A stretch of 64,000 nt of DNA, from assembly GCA_030425195.1 (NCBI GenBank), contig JAUIAV010000012.1:1-64000 (forward strand), read 5' to 3'. Each line of letters starts with the position of its first letter. The stretch's first letter is position 1. The translations under genes and the position numbers were made by a program. Under the pieces are notes generated by a model, which saw only the letters and a program-made list of their open reading frames with translations, was not told where the DNA came from and searched no databases. Shown one piece after another: positions 52,965 to 60,868 of the stretch. The stretch comes from Gammaproteobacteria bacterium. GTDB taxonomy: Bacteria > Pseudomonadota > Gammaproteobacteria > Pseudomonadales > Azotimanducaceae.

Positions 52965-54255
52965 GGCGGCGCTGACCGGCAGCCTGTTCAGCCGGGTCGC
53001 CATCGGCATCGTTGTCGGTTTCCTGCTCCTGCACGGGGGCACGGTGTTGTACCTCAACCACGAGAAGATGGTGGCGGAAGCCGGGGTGTTCGCGGCCGGG
53101 ACAGCGGAGCGGGCGCTGACGATTGCCGAGGCGGCCCGGGAGCAACCGGATCTGCTCGGTCTGCTGTCGACTCCCGCCTTTGAGCTGTCCGTGATCCAGG
53201 AACCGCTCCAGCGTCCGGACAGGGTCTGGCCCCATTCGGAGGAGATCGGCGCCGTACTGACGGGCCGGCTCACGGAACTCGGCTTCGAGGCGGCGGACGA
53301 GGTCCGATTCTGGTATGCCGCGGATCGCCGGAACACCCGGCTCGTGCTGCAACTGCCCTGGCCGGGTGGCTGGCTGATCGTCCGGGCGCTCGGACCGGAT
53401 GCCCGGGGTCACACCGCAGTGGCGACCGTCTGGACCACGTTACTGGCCACGCTGATCCTCTTTGCGGTGCTGGCAGCCACGCGCCGATTCACACGCCTGC
53501 TCCCGGAGATTGCCGATGCCGCAGAACAGGTGGGCCGCACCGCGGATCCGGGGCCGCTCGAGTCCCGCGGACCCCGTGAGCTGAAGCGGCTGATTGCGGC
53601 GTTCAACACCATGCAGGCGCGCGTGAAACGCCTGCTGGCAGAAAGAAACACCATGCTCGGTGCTGTCTCTCATGACATCCGCACGCTTGTCACGCGGCTG
53701 AAGCTGAGGCTGGAATCCATGCCTGAGTCGGAAACCCGCGCGGCCTGCGAGCGGGACATCGACGACATCACCGTGCTGCTGTCAGAGTCGCTCGATTACG
53801 CACGGAACGAAGCGACGGACGAACAGGCAGAGCCTGTGGATCTGAATGCGCTGCTGGAGACCCTGGCGGATGACTGGGCGGATCAGGGTTCGGATGTGAG
53901 CTTCAGTGGCGCGGCTCCGCTGGTCGCGACCGTCCAGCCAGCGGCCATGCGCAGGGCGCTTGGCAATCTTCTCGAAAACGCACTTCGTTACGGCGGCAGC
54001 GCGTCGATCAGGCTGTCGGGTGACGAGCACACCGTGCACGTGGATGTCATCGATCCCGGCGAGGGCTTCGAGCCGGAACGCGCCGAGCAGGCAATGGCAC
54101 CCTTCGAACGGCTGGAAGGATCACGCAGCCGTCATACCGGCGGCGCAGGGCTGGGTCTCGCCATTGCGCGGCGGATCGTTGAGCGGCATCGGGGGACGAT
54201 CGACTTCAGAAGGGAGAGAGGTGGCTTCCGGGTTCGAGTCAGCCTGCCGGTCTGA
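52957..54255 (+). CDS. Sensor histidine kinase with variant H-box
   Basis: 432 residues. Membrane helices lie near 13-33 and 156-175 and bracket a periplasmic sensor of about 120 residues. HAMP (177-230), HisKA with His239 in AVSHDIRTLVTRLKLRLES, and the ATPase with LGNLLENALRYGG, DPGEGFEP and GGAGLGLAIARRI follow. In the H-box the normally invariant Pro (HDLRTPL) is Leu244. The first G-box reads DPGEG. It pairs with the regulator upstream and is probably the sensor for the CpxP-like protein's stress pathway. Confidence 0.88.
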   Translation: MSEAALTGSLFSRVAIGIVVGFLLLHGGTVLYLNHEKMVAEAGVFAAGTAERALTIAEAAREQPDLLGLLSTPAFELSVIQEPLQRPDRVWPHSEEIGAVLTGRLTELGFEAADEVRFWYAADRRNTRLVLQLPWPGGWLIVRALGPDARGHTAVATVWTTLLATLILFAVLAATRRFTRLLPEIADAAEQVGRTADPGPLESRGPRELKRLIAAFNTMQARVKRLLAERNTMLGAVSHDIRTLVTRLKLRLESMPESETRAACERDIDDITVLLSESLDYARNEATDEQAEPVDLNALLETLADDWADQGSDVSFSGAAPLVATVQPAAMRRALGNLLENALRYGGSASIRLSGDEHTVHVDVIDPGEGFEPERAEQAMAPFERLEGSRSRHTGGAGLGLAIARRIVERHRGTIDFRRERGGFRVRVSLPV

Positions 54256-54261
54256 TCCGCT

Positions 54262-54645
54262 TCAGCCCGCGCTGGCGCAATGGGGGCACCAGAAATACCG
54301 GTTGAACACGAACAGCATCAGACAGCCGCTCATCAGCAGCACCGACAGGAAGTAGACGATATCCAGGGGCGGATTGAAGAAGCCCTTCAGCATGATGCCC
54401 TGAACGAGCAGGTGCGTTCCGAGGTAGGCGGCGCCGCCGGAGAGCGGTGCGGGCTCGAAGGCCTTCCACAGCACGATGGCCATCACGAAGTGCAGGAACA
54501 GGGCGACAGGCAGCACCACGGCGGTGAAATAGTGCGCGGTCAGGTCGAAACCTGCCGGCAGGACCTGCATCCAGAACATGGCCAGGATCTCCAGAAGGGG
54601 CGCGGAAAGCGCCCCCATGAGGATCAGTACCGGATATCGGATCAT
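54262..54645 (-). CDS. Small integral membrane protein of unknown function
   Basis: 127 residues with about four hydrophobic segments and a C-terminal CPHC motif (RYFWCPHCASAG), which could bind a metal or act in redox. It opens with MIRYPVLILMGALSAPLLEI. I do not recognise a family. Start ATG 54645 (the frame runs ten codons further). It lies ten bases after the MaoC-like gene and is convergent with the kinase gene. Confidence 0.55.
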   Translation of the reverse strand: MIRYPVLILMGALSAPLLEILAMFWMQVLPAGFDLTAHYFTAVVLPVALFLHFVMAIVLWKAFEPAPLSGGAAYLGTHLLVQGIMLKGFFNPPLDIVYFLSVLLMSGCLMLFVFNRYFWCPHCASAG

Positions 54646-54655
54646 GTCGCCTGAT

Positions 54656-55492
54656 TCACTCGAAGGTGAACACACCCTGATCGATCACCACGTCCCCGTT
54701 CTGATTGGTGGTTCTGAACAGAGCCGTATGGCCGTCCACCCACATGGAGACCGTGAGCGAATCACCGGGTATGACAGGCTTGGAAAACCGGCTCTTCATG
54801 CTCTTGAAGCGGCTCGCATCGCCACCGCAGAGAGTGTTGAGCAGTGCCCGACCGGTGAATCCCCAGGTGCAAAGCCCGTGCAGAATCGGCTTGTCGAATC
54901 CTCCGAGGGCTGCAAAGGACGGGTCGGAGTGCAGAGGATTGCGGTCGCCTGAGAGGCGATAGGTGAGCGCCTGATCTTCCCGGGTGGTGTAGGTGACCTC
55001 GTGATCAGGGGCTCGGTCGGGAAACACGATCTTCTCCGTGGGGCCGCGATCACCGCCCCAGCCGCCTTCTCCGCGGCAGAACAGGCTCATGGACGTCTTC
55101 AGCAGCGGTTTACCCGTGGCCAGGTTCGTGGACGTGGATTCGAACTCCAGTACCGCCGCGGAACCCTTGTCGTAGATGCCCGTGACCCGGCCGACACTCT
55201 CGATCTCGCCGTCCGGCGGAATCTCATCGTAGAGCTCGATCGCCTGCTCGCCATGAACCATGAGCGCGGGGTTGAACGAGCCGACCTTGTCCATGGGTAC
55301 GCCGCCGCCACCGATGATCACGGCGAAGGTCGGCAGCACCTTCTGTGGCGTGTCTTTCGTGTTCTCAGTGGTGTACTGCAGCTCGTCAGTGCCGGCGCCG
55401 ACGCCGACTGCATAGAGCAGAGCATCCTTGGACGTCCAGCTTCGCTTCGTCGGAGTGCCGGTTTCGCCGACGGCCTCTGGGTTGATGGGCAC
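54656..55492 (-). CDS. MaoC-type 2-enoyl-CoA hydratase (double hot-dog)
   Basis: 278 residues. The N-terminal half is a degenerate hot-dog; the C-terminal half holds YRLSGDRNPLHSDPSFAALGGF with the catalytic Asp and His, then PILHGLCTWGFTGRALL. This layout is that of eukaryotic-type 2-enoyl-CoA hydratase 2 and of bacterial MaoC hydratases acting in (R)-specific beta-oxidation of long or steroid side chains. Full length. It is the first gene of a leftward pair with the small membrane protein. Confidence 0.87.
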   Translation of the reverse strand: MPINPEAVGETGTPTKRSWTSKDALLYAVGVGAGTDELQYTTENTKDTPQKVLPTFAVIIGGGGVPMDKVGSFNPALMVHGEQAIELYDEIPPDGEIESVGRVTGIYDKGSAAVLEFESTSTNLATGKPLLKTSMSLFCRGEGGWGGDRGPTEKIVFPDRAPDHEVTYTTREDQALTYRLSGDRNPLHSDPSFAALGGFDKPILHGLCTWGFTGRALLNTLCGGDASRFKSMKSRFSKPVIPGDSLTVSMWVDGHTALFRTTNQNGDVVIDQGVFTFE

Positions 55493-55606
55493 GATGCATG
55501 TCCTCGATCTGGTGTAATCGGACTAATTTAGCGCATCCCATCCGGCTCATGTAAGCCCCGGATCTTTCGGTTAAACTTGCCGCCACCCGAGATCGGTGAG
55601 AAGACA

Positions 55607-56491
55607 TTGAGATCGATTTTCCCCCCAGTTGCCCTGATCTGCCTGTTATCCGCCGCTGCATCGACAGAGGCCGCATCCTATCGTCTGCCTGAAAACGGCG
55701 ACAACGTGGTGGGCGCGGTCACCCGGATGAAGCTGGCCTACGAAGACACCCTCGCGGCCGTGGCCGAACGCTACAGCATCGGCTACCGGGAGATCGTGGA
55801 TGCCAATCCGCACGTCGACCCCTGGTTGCCGGGTGACGGCACGATGATCGAGCTGCCGACACAGTACGTTCTGCCGGATGCGCCTCGCGATGGTCTGATC
55901 ATCAACGTTGCCGAGTACCGGCTCTACTACTTCCCCAAGGATACGGATCGGGTGATCACCTTCCCGGTGGGTGTCGGCCGGTCCGAGTTCCGAACTCCGG
56001 TCATCCAGACCAAAACGATCACCCGGATCGAGAATCCGAGCTGGACGCCGACGCCGGCGGCTCGCAGGGAGCATGCCGAGATGGGTGACGTCCTGCCTCA
56101 CGTCGTGCCTCCGGGCCCGGACAATCCGCTCGGGGATCTGGCGATACAACTGCAGGAGCCGGGCTACTTCATCCACGGCACCAACAAGCCGTTCGGAGTC
56201 GGGCAGAAGGTGAGCCACGGCTGCATCCGCCTGCACAACGAGCACATTCTGACGCTGGCAGAGATGGTGCCGAACGGGACGCCGGTCTACATCGTCAACG
56301 AGCCGATCAAGCTGGGTGTCCGCTATGAGGAGCTGTACCTGGAAGGGCACAGAGATCTGTACGAAGACGTGGACGTGGCCGCGCTCACCGAGGTGGTGGC
56401 GGACAGAGTTCAGAAGCTTGGATCGGACCCCGACTGGCAGAAAGTGGCCGAGGTGCTGACAGACTTGAAAGGGATTCCGGTAAGGATCTGA
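55607..56491 (+). CDS. L,D-transpeptidase (YkuD, LdtABC-type) with LysM
   Basis: 294 residues from TTG 55607, preceded by GGTGAG; the open frame runs up to 55577. A signal peptide (1 to about 22) leads to a LysM-like segment (about 35-75) and PTQYVLPDAPRDGLIINVAEYRLYYFP, the family opening. The catalytic block HGTNKPFGVGQKVSHGCIRLHNE (with HGTN and SHGCIR) is complete, the Cys being the nucleophile. In E. coli such enzymes attach Braun lipoprotein to peptidoglycan. An OprI-like lipoprotein with terminal Lys is encoded opposite it, 61 bp away. Confidence 0.92.
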   Translation: MRSIFPPVALICLLSAAASTEAASYRLPENGDNVVGAVTRMKLAYEDTLAAVAERYSIGYREIVDANPHVDPWLPGDGTMIELPTQYVLPDAPRDGLIINVAEYRLYYFPKDTDRVITFPVGVGRSEFRTPVIQTKTITRIENPSWTPTPAARREHAEMGDVLPHVVPPGPDNPLGDLAIQLQEPGYFIHGTNKPFGVGQKVSHGCIRLHNEHILTLAEMVPNGTPVYIVNEPIKLGVRYEELYLEGHRDLYEDVDVAALTEVVADRVQKLGSDPDWQKVAEVLTDLKGIPVRI

Positions 56492-56537
56492 CCCCGCGAT
56501 CTATCCCGGGAAGGTCCCGGAGGAAGTCGCGAGGTCA
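56489..56537. terminator. Inverted repeat between convergent ldt and oprI-like genes
   Basis: TGACCCCGCGA (56489-56499) pairs with TCGCGAGGTCA (56527-56537), 10 of 11 matched, with an inner CCCGGG/CCCGG region. No T-run. It sits where the two convergent transcripts meet and may end both. Confidence 0.4.
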
Positions 56538-56551
56538 GCCGGATACAAGCC

Positions 56552-56824
56552 TTACTTGCGGGAGCAGCAGGTCTCAGCCATGCGCTCGGCGCGCTCATTG
56601 GCTTCGTTAGCCGCATTCAGTGCGCGATCGGCAGCAGACTTGGCAGCGCTCGCTTCGCGGCTTGCGGCCTGAGCAGAGGCAGCGGCATCGCTGGCAGCAT
56701 CAGCTGCGCTGGATACCTGGCCTTCCAGGGCGGAAACGCGGTTCGCGAGTGCATCCAGTGCTTCCTGGGATGCGCATCCGGTGAACAGAAATACTGCCGC
56801 AAGGGCGAAGAGTACGTTTTTCAC
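56552..56824 (-). CDS. oprI: OprI/Lpp-like outer-membrane lipoprotein
   Basis: 90 residues. The lipobox is LFTGC (Cys17), the middle is an Ala-rich coiled coil of the Lpp zipper type, and the C-terminus is ANEANERAERMAETCCSRK. This mirrors OprI (...ANERALRM...SRK) of Pseudomonas. The terminal Lys is the residue joined to meso-diaminopimelate by L,D-transpeptidases. It thus links outer membrane and cell wall. A cysteine pair just before SRK is unusual. Full length and complete. Confidence 0.9.
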   Translation of the reverse strand: MKNVLFALAAVFLFTGCASQEALDALANRVSALEGQVSSAADAASDAAASAQAASREASAAKSAADRALNAANEANERAERMAETCCSRK

Positions 56825-56989
56825 TTATGGGTCTCTCATGGTGTCATTGGGACACGCGAACCCTACCAATAGCGGCCGCAAAATTGAAGCGATATCTGAG
56901 GCGCAGGGTGAGATGAGTCTCTCAGGCGGCATGAGATCCAATTCCGTTTCCTGCACCCGCAGCCGCCGGCTTTTCGCTAAGATTAGCGC

Positions 56990-57631
56990 ATGGACGAAAG
57001 GTATCGTCTGATATTCCGCGGCGAACTCCTGGATGGTCAGCACCGGGCGGTGGTGAAGCGTCGCCTGGCCGAGCTGCTCAAGCTGCAGGACGCTCAGGTC
57101 GACAGGTTGTTTGGCGGCAAACCCGTGATTCTCAAACGGGACGTGGACCGGGAGACGGCCGCTCGATATCAGGCTCTGTTCAAGAAGGCGGGCGGTCGAC
57201 TGCGTGTCAGTGCAGCGAACGCCGCCGATTCCTCCGGGCATGCGGAAGCAGGCCCGGCGCCCAGTGCTGCACCTGATGCCGGTTCAGACACCGGCAAGGA
57301 AGCGCCGGCATTCGAAGTTCAGAGCACCTGGTTTCCACCACCTGCCGAACCGCGGGGCGAAATCGAAGCGCCGGACTACTCGATTGCCGCCGTTGGCAGC
57401 GACCTGTCAGACGCGCGCGAAGATGCTCCGCCGCCTGCGCCGGATGTGGATTTCGAGCTGGCCGAAGTGGGTGTGGACCTGCTCACTGAGAGATCTCAGA
57501 TACCGGTGGTAGAGGTGGGCCCGCTGGATTTCGAAGTTGCCGAAGTCGGCGCGGATATCGGATCACCGTCCGGGGCCTCAGAGGCCAGAGCGCCGGATGT
57601 TTCTCATATTGCGCTGGTCGAGAACTCCTAG
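56990..57631 (+). CDS. Protein with N-terminal small domain and three acidic repeats
   Basis: 213 residues. The head MDERYRLIFRGELLDGQHRA and FGGKPVILKRDVDRETAARYQALFKKAGGRLRV form a compact domain found at the N-terminus of several gammaproteobacterial membrane proteins. The rest is Pro/Asp-rich, with repeats DYSIAAVGSDL, DFELAEVGVDL and DFEVAEVGADI (about residues 125-195) spaced irregularly. No membrane segment. Possibly a scaffold with peptide-like binding motifs; function unknown. Convergent with the mevalonate operon, 20 bp away. Confidence 0.6.
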   Translation: MDERYRLIFRGELLDGQHRAVVKRRLAELLKLQDAQVDRLFGGKPVILKRDVDRETAARYQALFKKAGGRLRVSAANAADSSGHAEAGPAPSAAPDAGSDTGKEAPAFEVQSTWFPPPAEPRGEIEAPDYSIAAVGSDLSDAREDAPPPAPDVDFELAEVGVDLLTERSQIPVVEVGPLDFEVAEVGADIGSPSGASEARAPDVSHIALVENS

Positions 57632-57651
57632 CCGGAGTGTTCCCCGCCGGT

Positions 57652-59919
57652 TTAACCCGGCATGACCCGCAGAGTCTTGTAGCCTGCTGCTTCCATGGCA
57701 GCGGAAACCTGATCCTGAGTGTCCGGGCAGAGAGCGATCATGGAGCCGCCTCCGCCACCACCGGTGAGCTTGGCGCCGAGCGCGCCGTTAGCGCGGGCGA
57801 TATGCACCAGTTCCTCGAGCTCCGGCGTGGACAGCTGCAGCGCGTTCAGATAGCCGTGGCAGAGATTCATGAGCTCGCCGATTTCGCGGAAGTGTCCGTC
57901 CCTGAGCGCGTCCACACCGGCCCGGGTGAGTGCGGCGATCTGATCGAAGATGCCGTCATAGCGCGCCTGATGTGTTTCCCAGGCGTAGCGTACCCGCGCC
58001 ACCGTGTTGGCGGTGAGGCTTTCCCTGCCGGTGATGCCGATCACCAGAGGCAGGGGCTCGGCCAGCTTGATGGTGTCGAAACGGGCATCTGCCGCGCCGC
58101 CTTCGCCGTCCTGAGTGGCGTTGCGCTGATAGAGCAGCGGTGCGCCGTAGGTGGCTATGGTGTTGTCGATACCCGACGGAGTGCCGTGTGCTGCTTTTTC
58201 ACATTCGTACGCCAGCCGGTTGATCTTCTCGCTGGAGAGCTGCAGGTCGAACGCTGCGTCCACGGCGCGGATGATGGCTACTGCCAGCGCCGAAGAGCCG
58301 CCCAGACCCATGGCTCTCGGAACATGGGGAATGACCTCGATGGTCATGTTCTCCTGATCGAGTTCCAGCTGCTCCAGAATGTAGTGGAGGATCCCGGAAA
58401 GTCCCTGGCCGCTGCCTGATTTGACCTTCTGTTCGAGTCCCCAGCGGGGAATCACCAGGTCGATGCCGTTGCCCCCTTTGCGCACGATGGCTTCCACAGC
58501 CAGCGGAATCGGCAGCGCGATGGCCGGGCGTCCGTAGACGACGGCGTGTTCGCCCAGAAGGATGATCTTTCCGCAGGCGGAGCTGCGCTCGCCATGATCG
58601 GGCACCACGGACCTGCGGGCCAGGTTCTTTGCGATCTCCTGGGCTTTCCAGACCTTGATCTCTCCCGACTCGATCAGCGCTTCCACCACGTCGTCGAAGA
58701 GATCTTCCGGAACGTTCGCGGTGCTGGCCACGCTGCGGGCGTGCAGCGTCATGTGACCCTGCTGGATCCCGTCGGTGGACAGCGCTCTGAGCGCGGCGAA
58801 ATTCTGAGCCAGGCCGACCGCGGCCATGATGCCGGCGAGCTCGGTGGCGGAGGGCGAGCCGAGCAGGCGGTGATTGATGCGCACGCTGGGGTTGGTCTCC
58901 AGGCTGCCGCCCACGGTCCCGACCTTCATGGGAATCGTGATCTCGCCACACAGGTCGCCCTGCTCGTTGGCATACCAGCGGGTGAGCGAGCGGTACTGAC
59001 CATCCCGCGCCGCGTAAGCATGCGCGGCCGATTCGATGGCGCGCCAGTCGTTGCCGGTCGCGATGGCGACGGCGTCCACACCGTTCATCACGCCCTTGTT
59101 GTGGGTGGTCGCACGATAGGGGTCCACGGTAGCCAGGTCGGTGGCGAGAATGATGCCGTCGCGTACCTCTTCACCGGTAAAACCTTTGCCTTCGAGATTC
59201 TTCGCTGGAATGCGGACGCTGGCGGAGGCTACCGCCCGGTCGGTGAGATTCGAGAGAATGCGGAGGAAGACCTTGCCACCCGTGATGGTTTCGACAAGGG
59301 AGGCGACGCCTTCGCACATCGTGTTGACCAGGTTCGCACCCATGGCGTCCCGGGTGTCGACCAGCAGATGCAGCACCACCATCTCCCGGCCGTCTTCCGG
59401 CGCATGATGGAGAAAGACTTCCACATCCAGAGCACCGCCACCTCTGGCCACCATTTTAGGGTGCAGGCTGTTGGCCAGCGCGAGGATCTCATCCTTCTCG
59501 GCGAGCAGCTTCTCCCTGGCTGCCTCCGGGTCATCGATATTCACGGTCTGTACCTGACCGATAAGAATGGGGTCGGTGCTGGTGGCCGTGTAGCCGCCGC
59601 TGAGGCGGGCCATGCGCGCGGCTCCCGAGAGCCCGGCCACGATCGAAGGCTCCTCCACCACCAGCGGTACCACGTAGTCGCGTCCGTTGATCAGAAAGTT
59701 GAGCCCGAGGCCCATGGGCAGGCCGAACACGCCGACCACGTTTTCGATCATCTTGTCCGCCACGGGCAGTCGCAGCGTATGGTCGGAGGTCGCCAGTGCC
59801 CGGACGTCCTCCTCGGTGAGCAGCTGTCGTTCCCGGAGGGCCGTAATCCGCTCAGCGACGGTCATCTTGAAGAAATTGGGGATACGTGAGCCGCTAGCTG
59901 CGGATTCGGTGGACGCCAT
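57652..59919 (-). CDS. Fused class II HMG-CoA reductase and mevalonate kinase
   Basis: 755 residues from ATG 59919 (a TTG nine bases upstream is less likely). Residues 1 to about 435 are class II HMG-CoA reductase, aligning along its length with the Pseudomonas mevalonii enzyme. Catalytic Glu90 (VVEEPSIV), Lys275 (THNKGVMNG), Asp291 (TGNDWRA) and His393 (GHMTLHARS) are present. Residues about 450-755 are a GHMP mevalonate kinase with GKIILLGEHAVVYG, GLGGSSALAVA, HGTPSGIDN and LTGGGGGGSM. It would make mevalonate from HMG-CoA and phosphorylate it. It overlaps phosphomevalonate kinase by 26 bp. Confidence 0.93.
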   Translation of the reverse strand: MASTESAASGSRIPNFFKMTVAERITALRERQLLTEEDVRALATSDHTLRLPVADKMIENVVGVFGLPMGLGLNFLINGRDYVVPLVVEEPSIVAGLSGAARMARLSGGYTATSTDPILIGQVQTVNIDDPEAAREKLLAEKDEILALANSLHPKMVARGGGALDVEVFLHHAPEDGREMVVLHLLVDTRDAMGANLVNTMCEGVASLVETITGGKVFLRILSNLTDRAVASASVRIPAKNLEGKGFTGEEVRDGIILATDLATVDPYRATTHNKGVMNGVDAVAIATGNDWRAIESAAHAYAARDGQYRSLTRWYANEQGDLCGEITIPMKVGTVGGSLETNPSVRINHRLLGSPSATELAGIMAAVGLAQNFAALRALSTDGIQQGHMTLHARSVASTANVPEDLFDDVVEALIESGEIKVWKAQEIAKNLARRSVVPDHGERSSACGKIILLGEHAVVYGRPAIALPIPLAVEAIVRKGGNGIDLVIPRWGLEQKVKSGSGQGLSGILHYILEQLELDQENMTIEVIPHVPRAMGLGGSSALAVAIIRAVDAAFDLQLSSEKINRLAYECEKAAHGTPSGIDNTIATYGAPLLYQRNATQDGEGGAADARFDTIKLAEPLPLVIGITGRESLTANTVARVRYAWETHQARYDGIFDQIAALTRAGVDALRDGHFREIGELMNLCHGYLNALQLSTPELEELVHIARANGALGAKLTGGGGGGSMIALCPDTQDQVSAAMEAAGYKTLRVMPG

Positions 59920-60868
59920 GGGCAGCAATCTCCAGATCCAGTGTCAGAAATTCGTCTTGGGTGGCAAGGGCGATGAGCTCATCGAGGAGTGATAGATCGT
60001 CGCTTATGGCGATGCCAATGTCACCGCCTCCAGCGCCGCACGGTTTGTAGACTACTTGAGCGCGATTGGCAAGTGCGTGGAGTCGGTTGTGTGCCTCGCT
60101 GAAGATCCCCAGATGGGCTCTATCGTCCATGAATTTCAGCCGTTCGGCGTATTCGGCGAGGCCCGCCAGATCCGGTGTCCGGAACAGGCGTTCGCACGTC
60201 TCACAGAGCGCGTCCAGGCTGCTGGTGTCTCCGGATGCCCGCCAGTCGCCGAACCGGGCGAGGTGCTCGGTAGTTTTCGCCGCCTTTCCCACCCAGAAAT
60301 AGCGGAAATGGAGATTGGCGGGCCAGACGGTCTCGACGGCAGTGCCGGACTGAAAACGGATGACGCCGCCTGCGCAGGCGGCGGCCACGTCCAGGCCACT
60401 GCCTGCCTTGCCCTGGAGCAGCCGGTGGGCGGCCAGTGGTATGGACGGGTCGAATTTTATGTCAAGTAATTCGGCGATTGCCGCGCTGGCTGCGGTACAG
60501 ATGGCCGCACTCGAGCCGATCCCCAGCTTTTCCCCGGCACCCCCACCCTCGGAACCGGCATGGAAGTTCCGGGTATCCGTTCTGACCACGGCGCCTTCCG
60601 GCAGGGGTGGATCGCCCAGAGCGGCCAGAACCGACCGGATCAGTCCCGCAACACCCTCAGCCTGTCCGGGCCGCAGGCGCATGAGCACATCCGCACTGAG
60701 GTTCGCATGGCTCTCGAAGCCGGTCGCATCCAGCTGCCAGCCGCCGTCGGCCGACTGCACGCTGGCCGTCGCATACCGGTCCACGGCCATCACCAGCGCT
60801 GGCGCACCCTCCAGCACGGCGTACTCGCCCCACACCACCGCTTTACCGGGTGCGGCGTATTCGATCAT
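59894..60868 (-). CDS. Phosphomevalonate kinase (GHMP family)
   Basis: 324 residues. APGKAVVWGEYAVLEGAPALVMAVDRYA is the N-terminal substrate block and KLGIGSSAAICTAASAA is the ATP loop. GKAGSGLDVAAACAGG and KPCGAGGGDIGIAIS are the later GHMP motifs. The order and context fit ERG8-type phosphomevalonate kinase: it phosphorylates mevalonate 5-phosphate to the diphosphate. ATG 60868 overlaps the decarboxylase stop by four bases, and the 3' end overlaps the fusion gene. The open frame runs to 61132 in the decarboxylase's shadow. Confidence 0.87.
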   Translation of the reverse strand: MIEYAAPGKAVVWGEYAVLEGAPALVMAVDRYATASVQSADGGWQLDATGFESHANLSADVLMRLRPGQAEGVAGLIRSVLAALGDPPLPEGAVVRTDTRNFHAGSEGGGAGEKLGIGSSAAICTAASAAIAELLDIKFDPSIPLAAHRLLQGKAGSGLDVAAACAGGVIRFQSGTAVETVWPANLHFRYFWVGKAAKTTEHLARFGDWRASGDTSSLDALCETCERLFRTPDLAGLAEYAERLKFMDDRAHLGIFSEAHNRLHALANRAQVVYKPCGAGGGDIGIAISDDLSLLDELIALATQDEFLTLDLEIAAHGVHRIRS

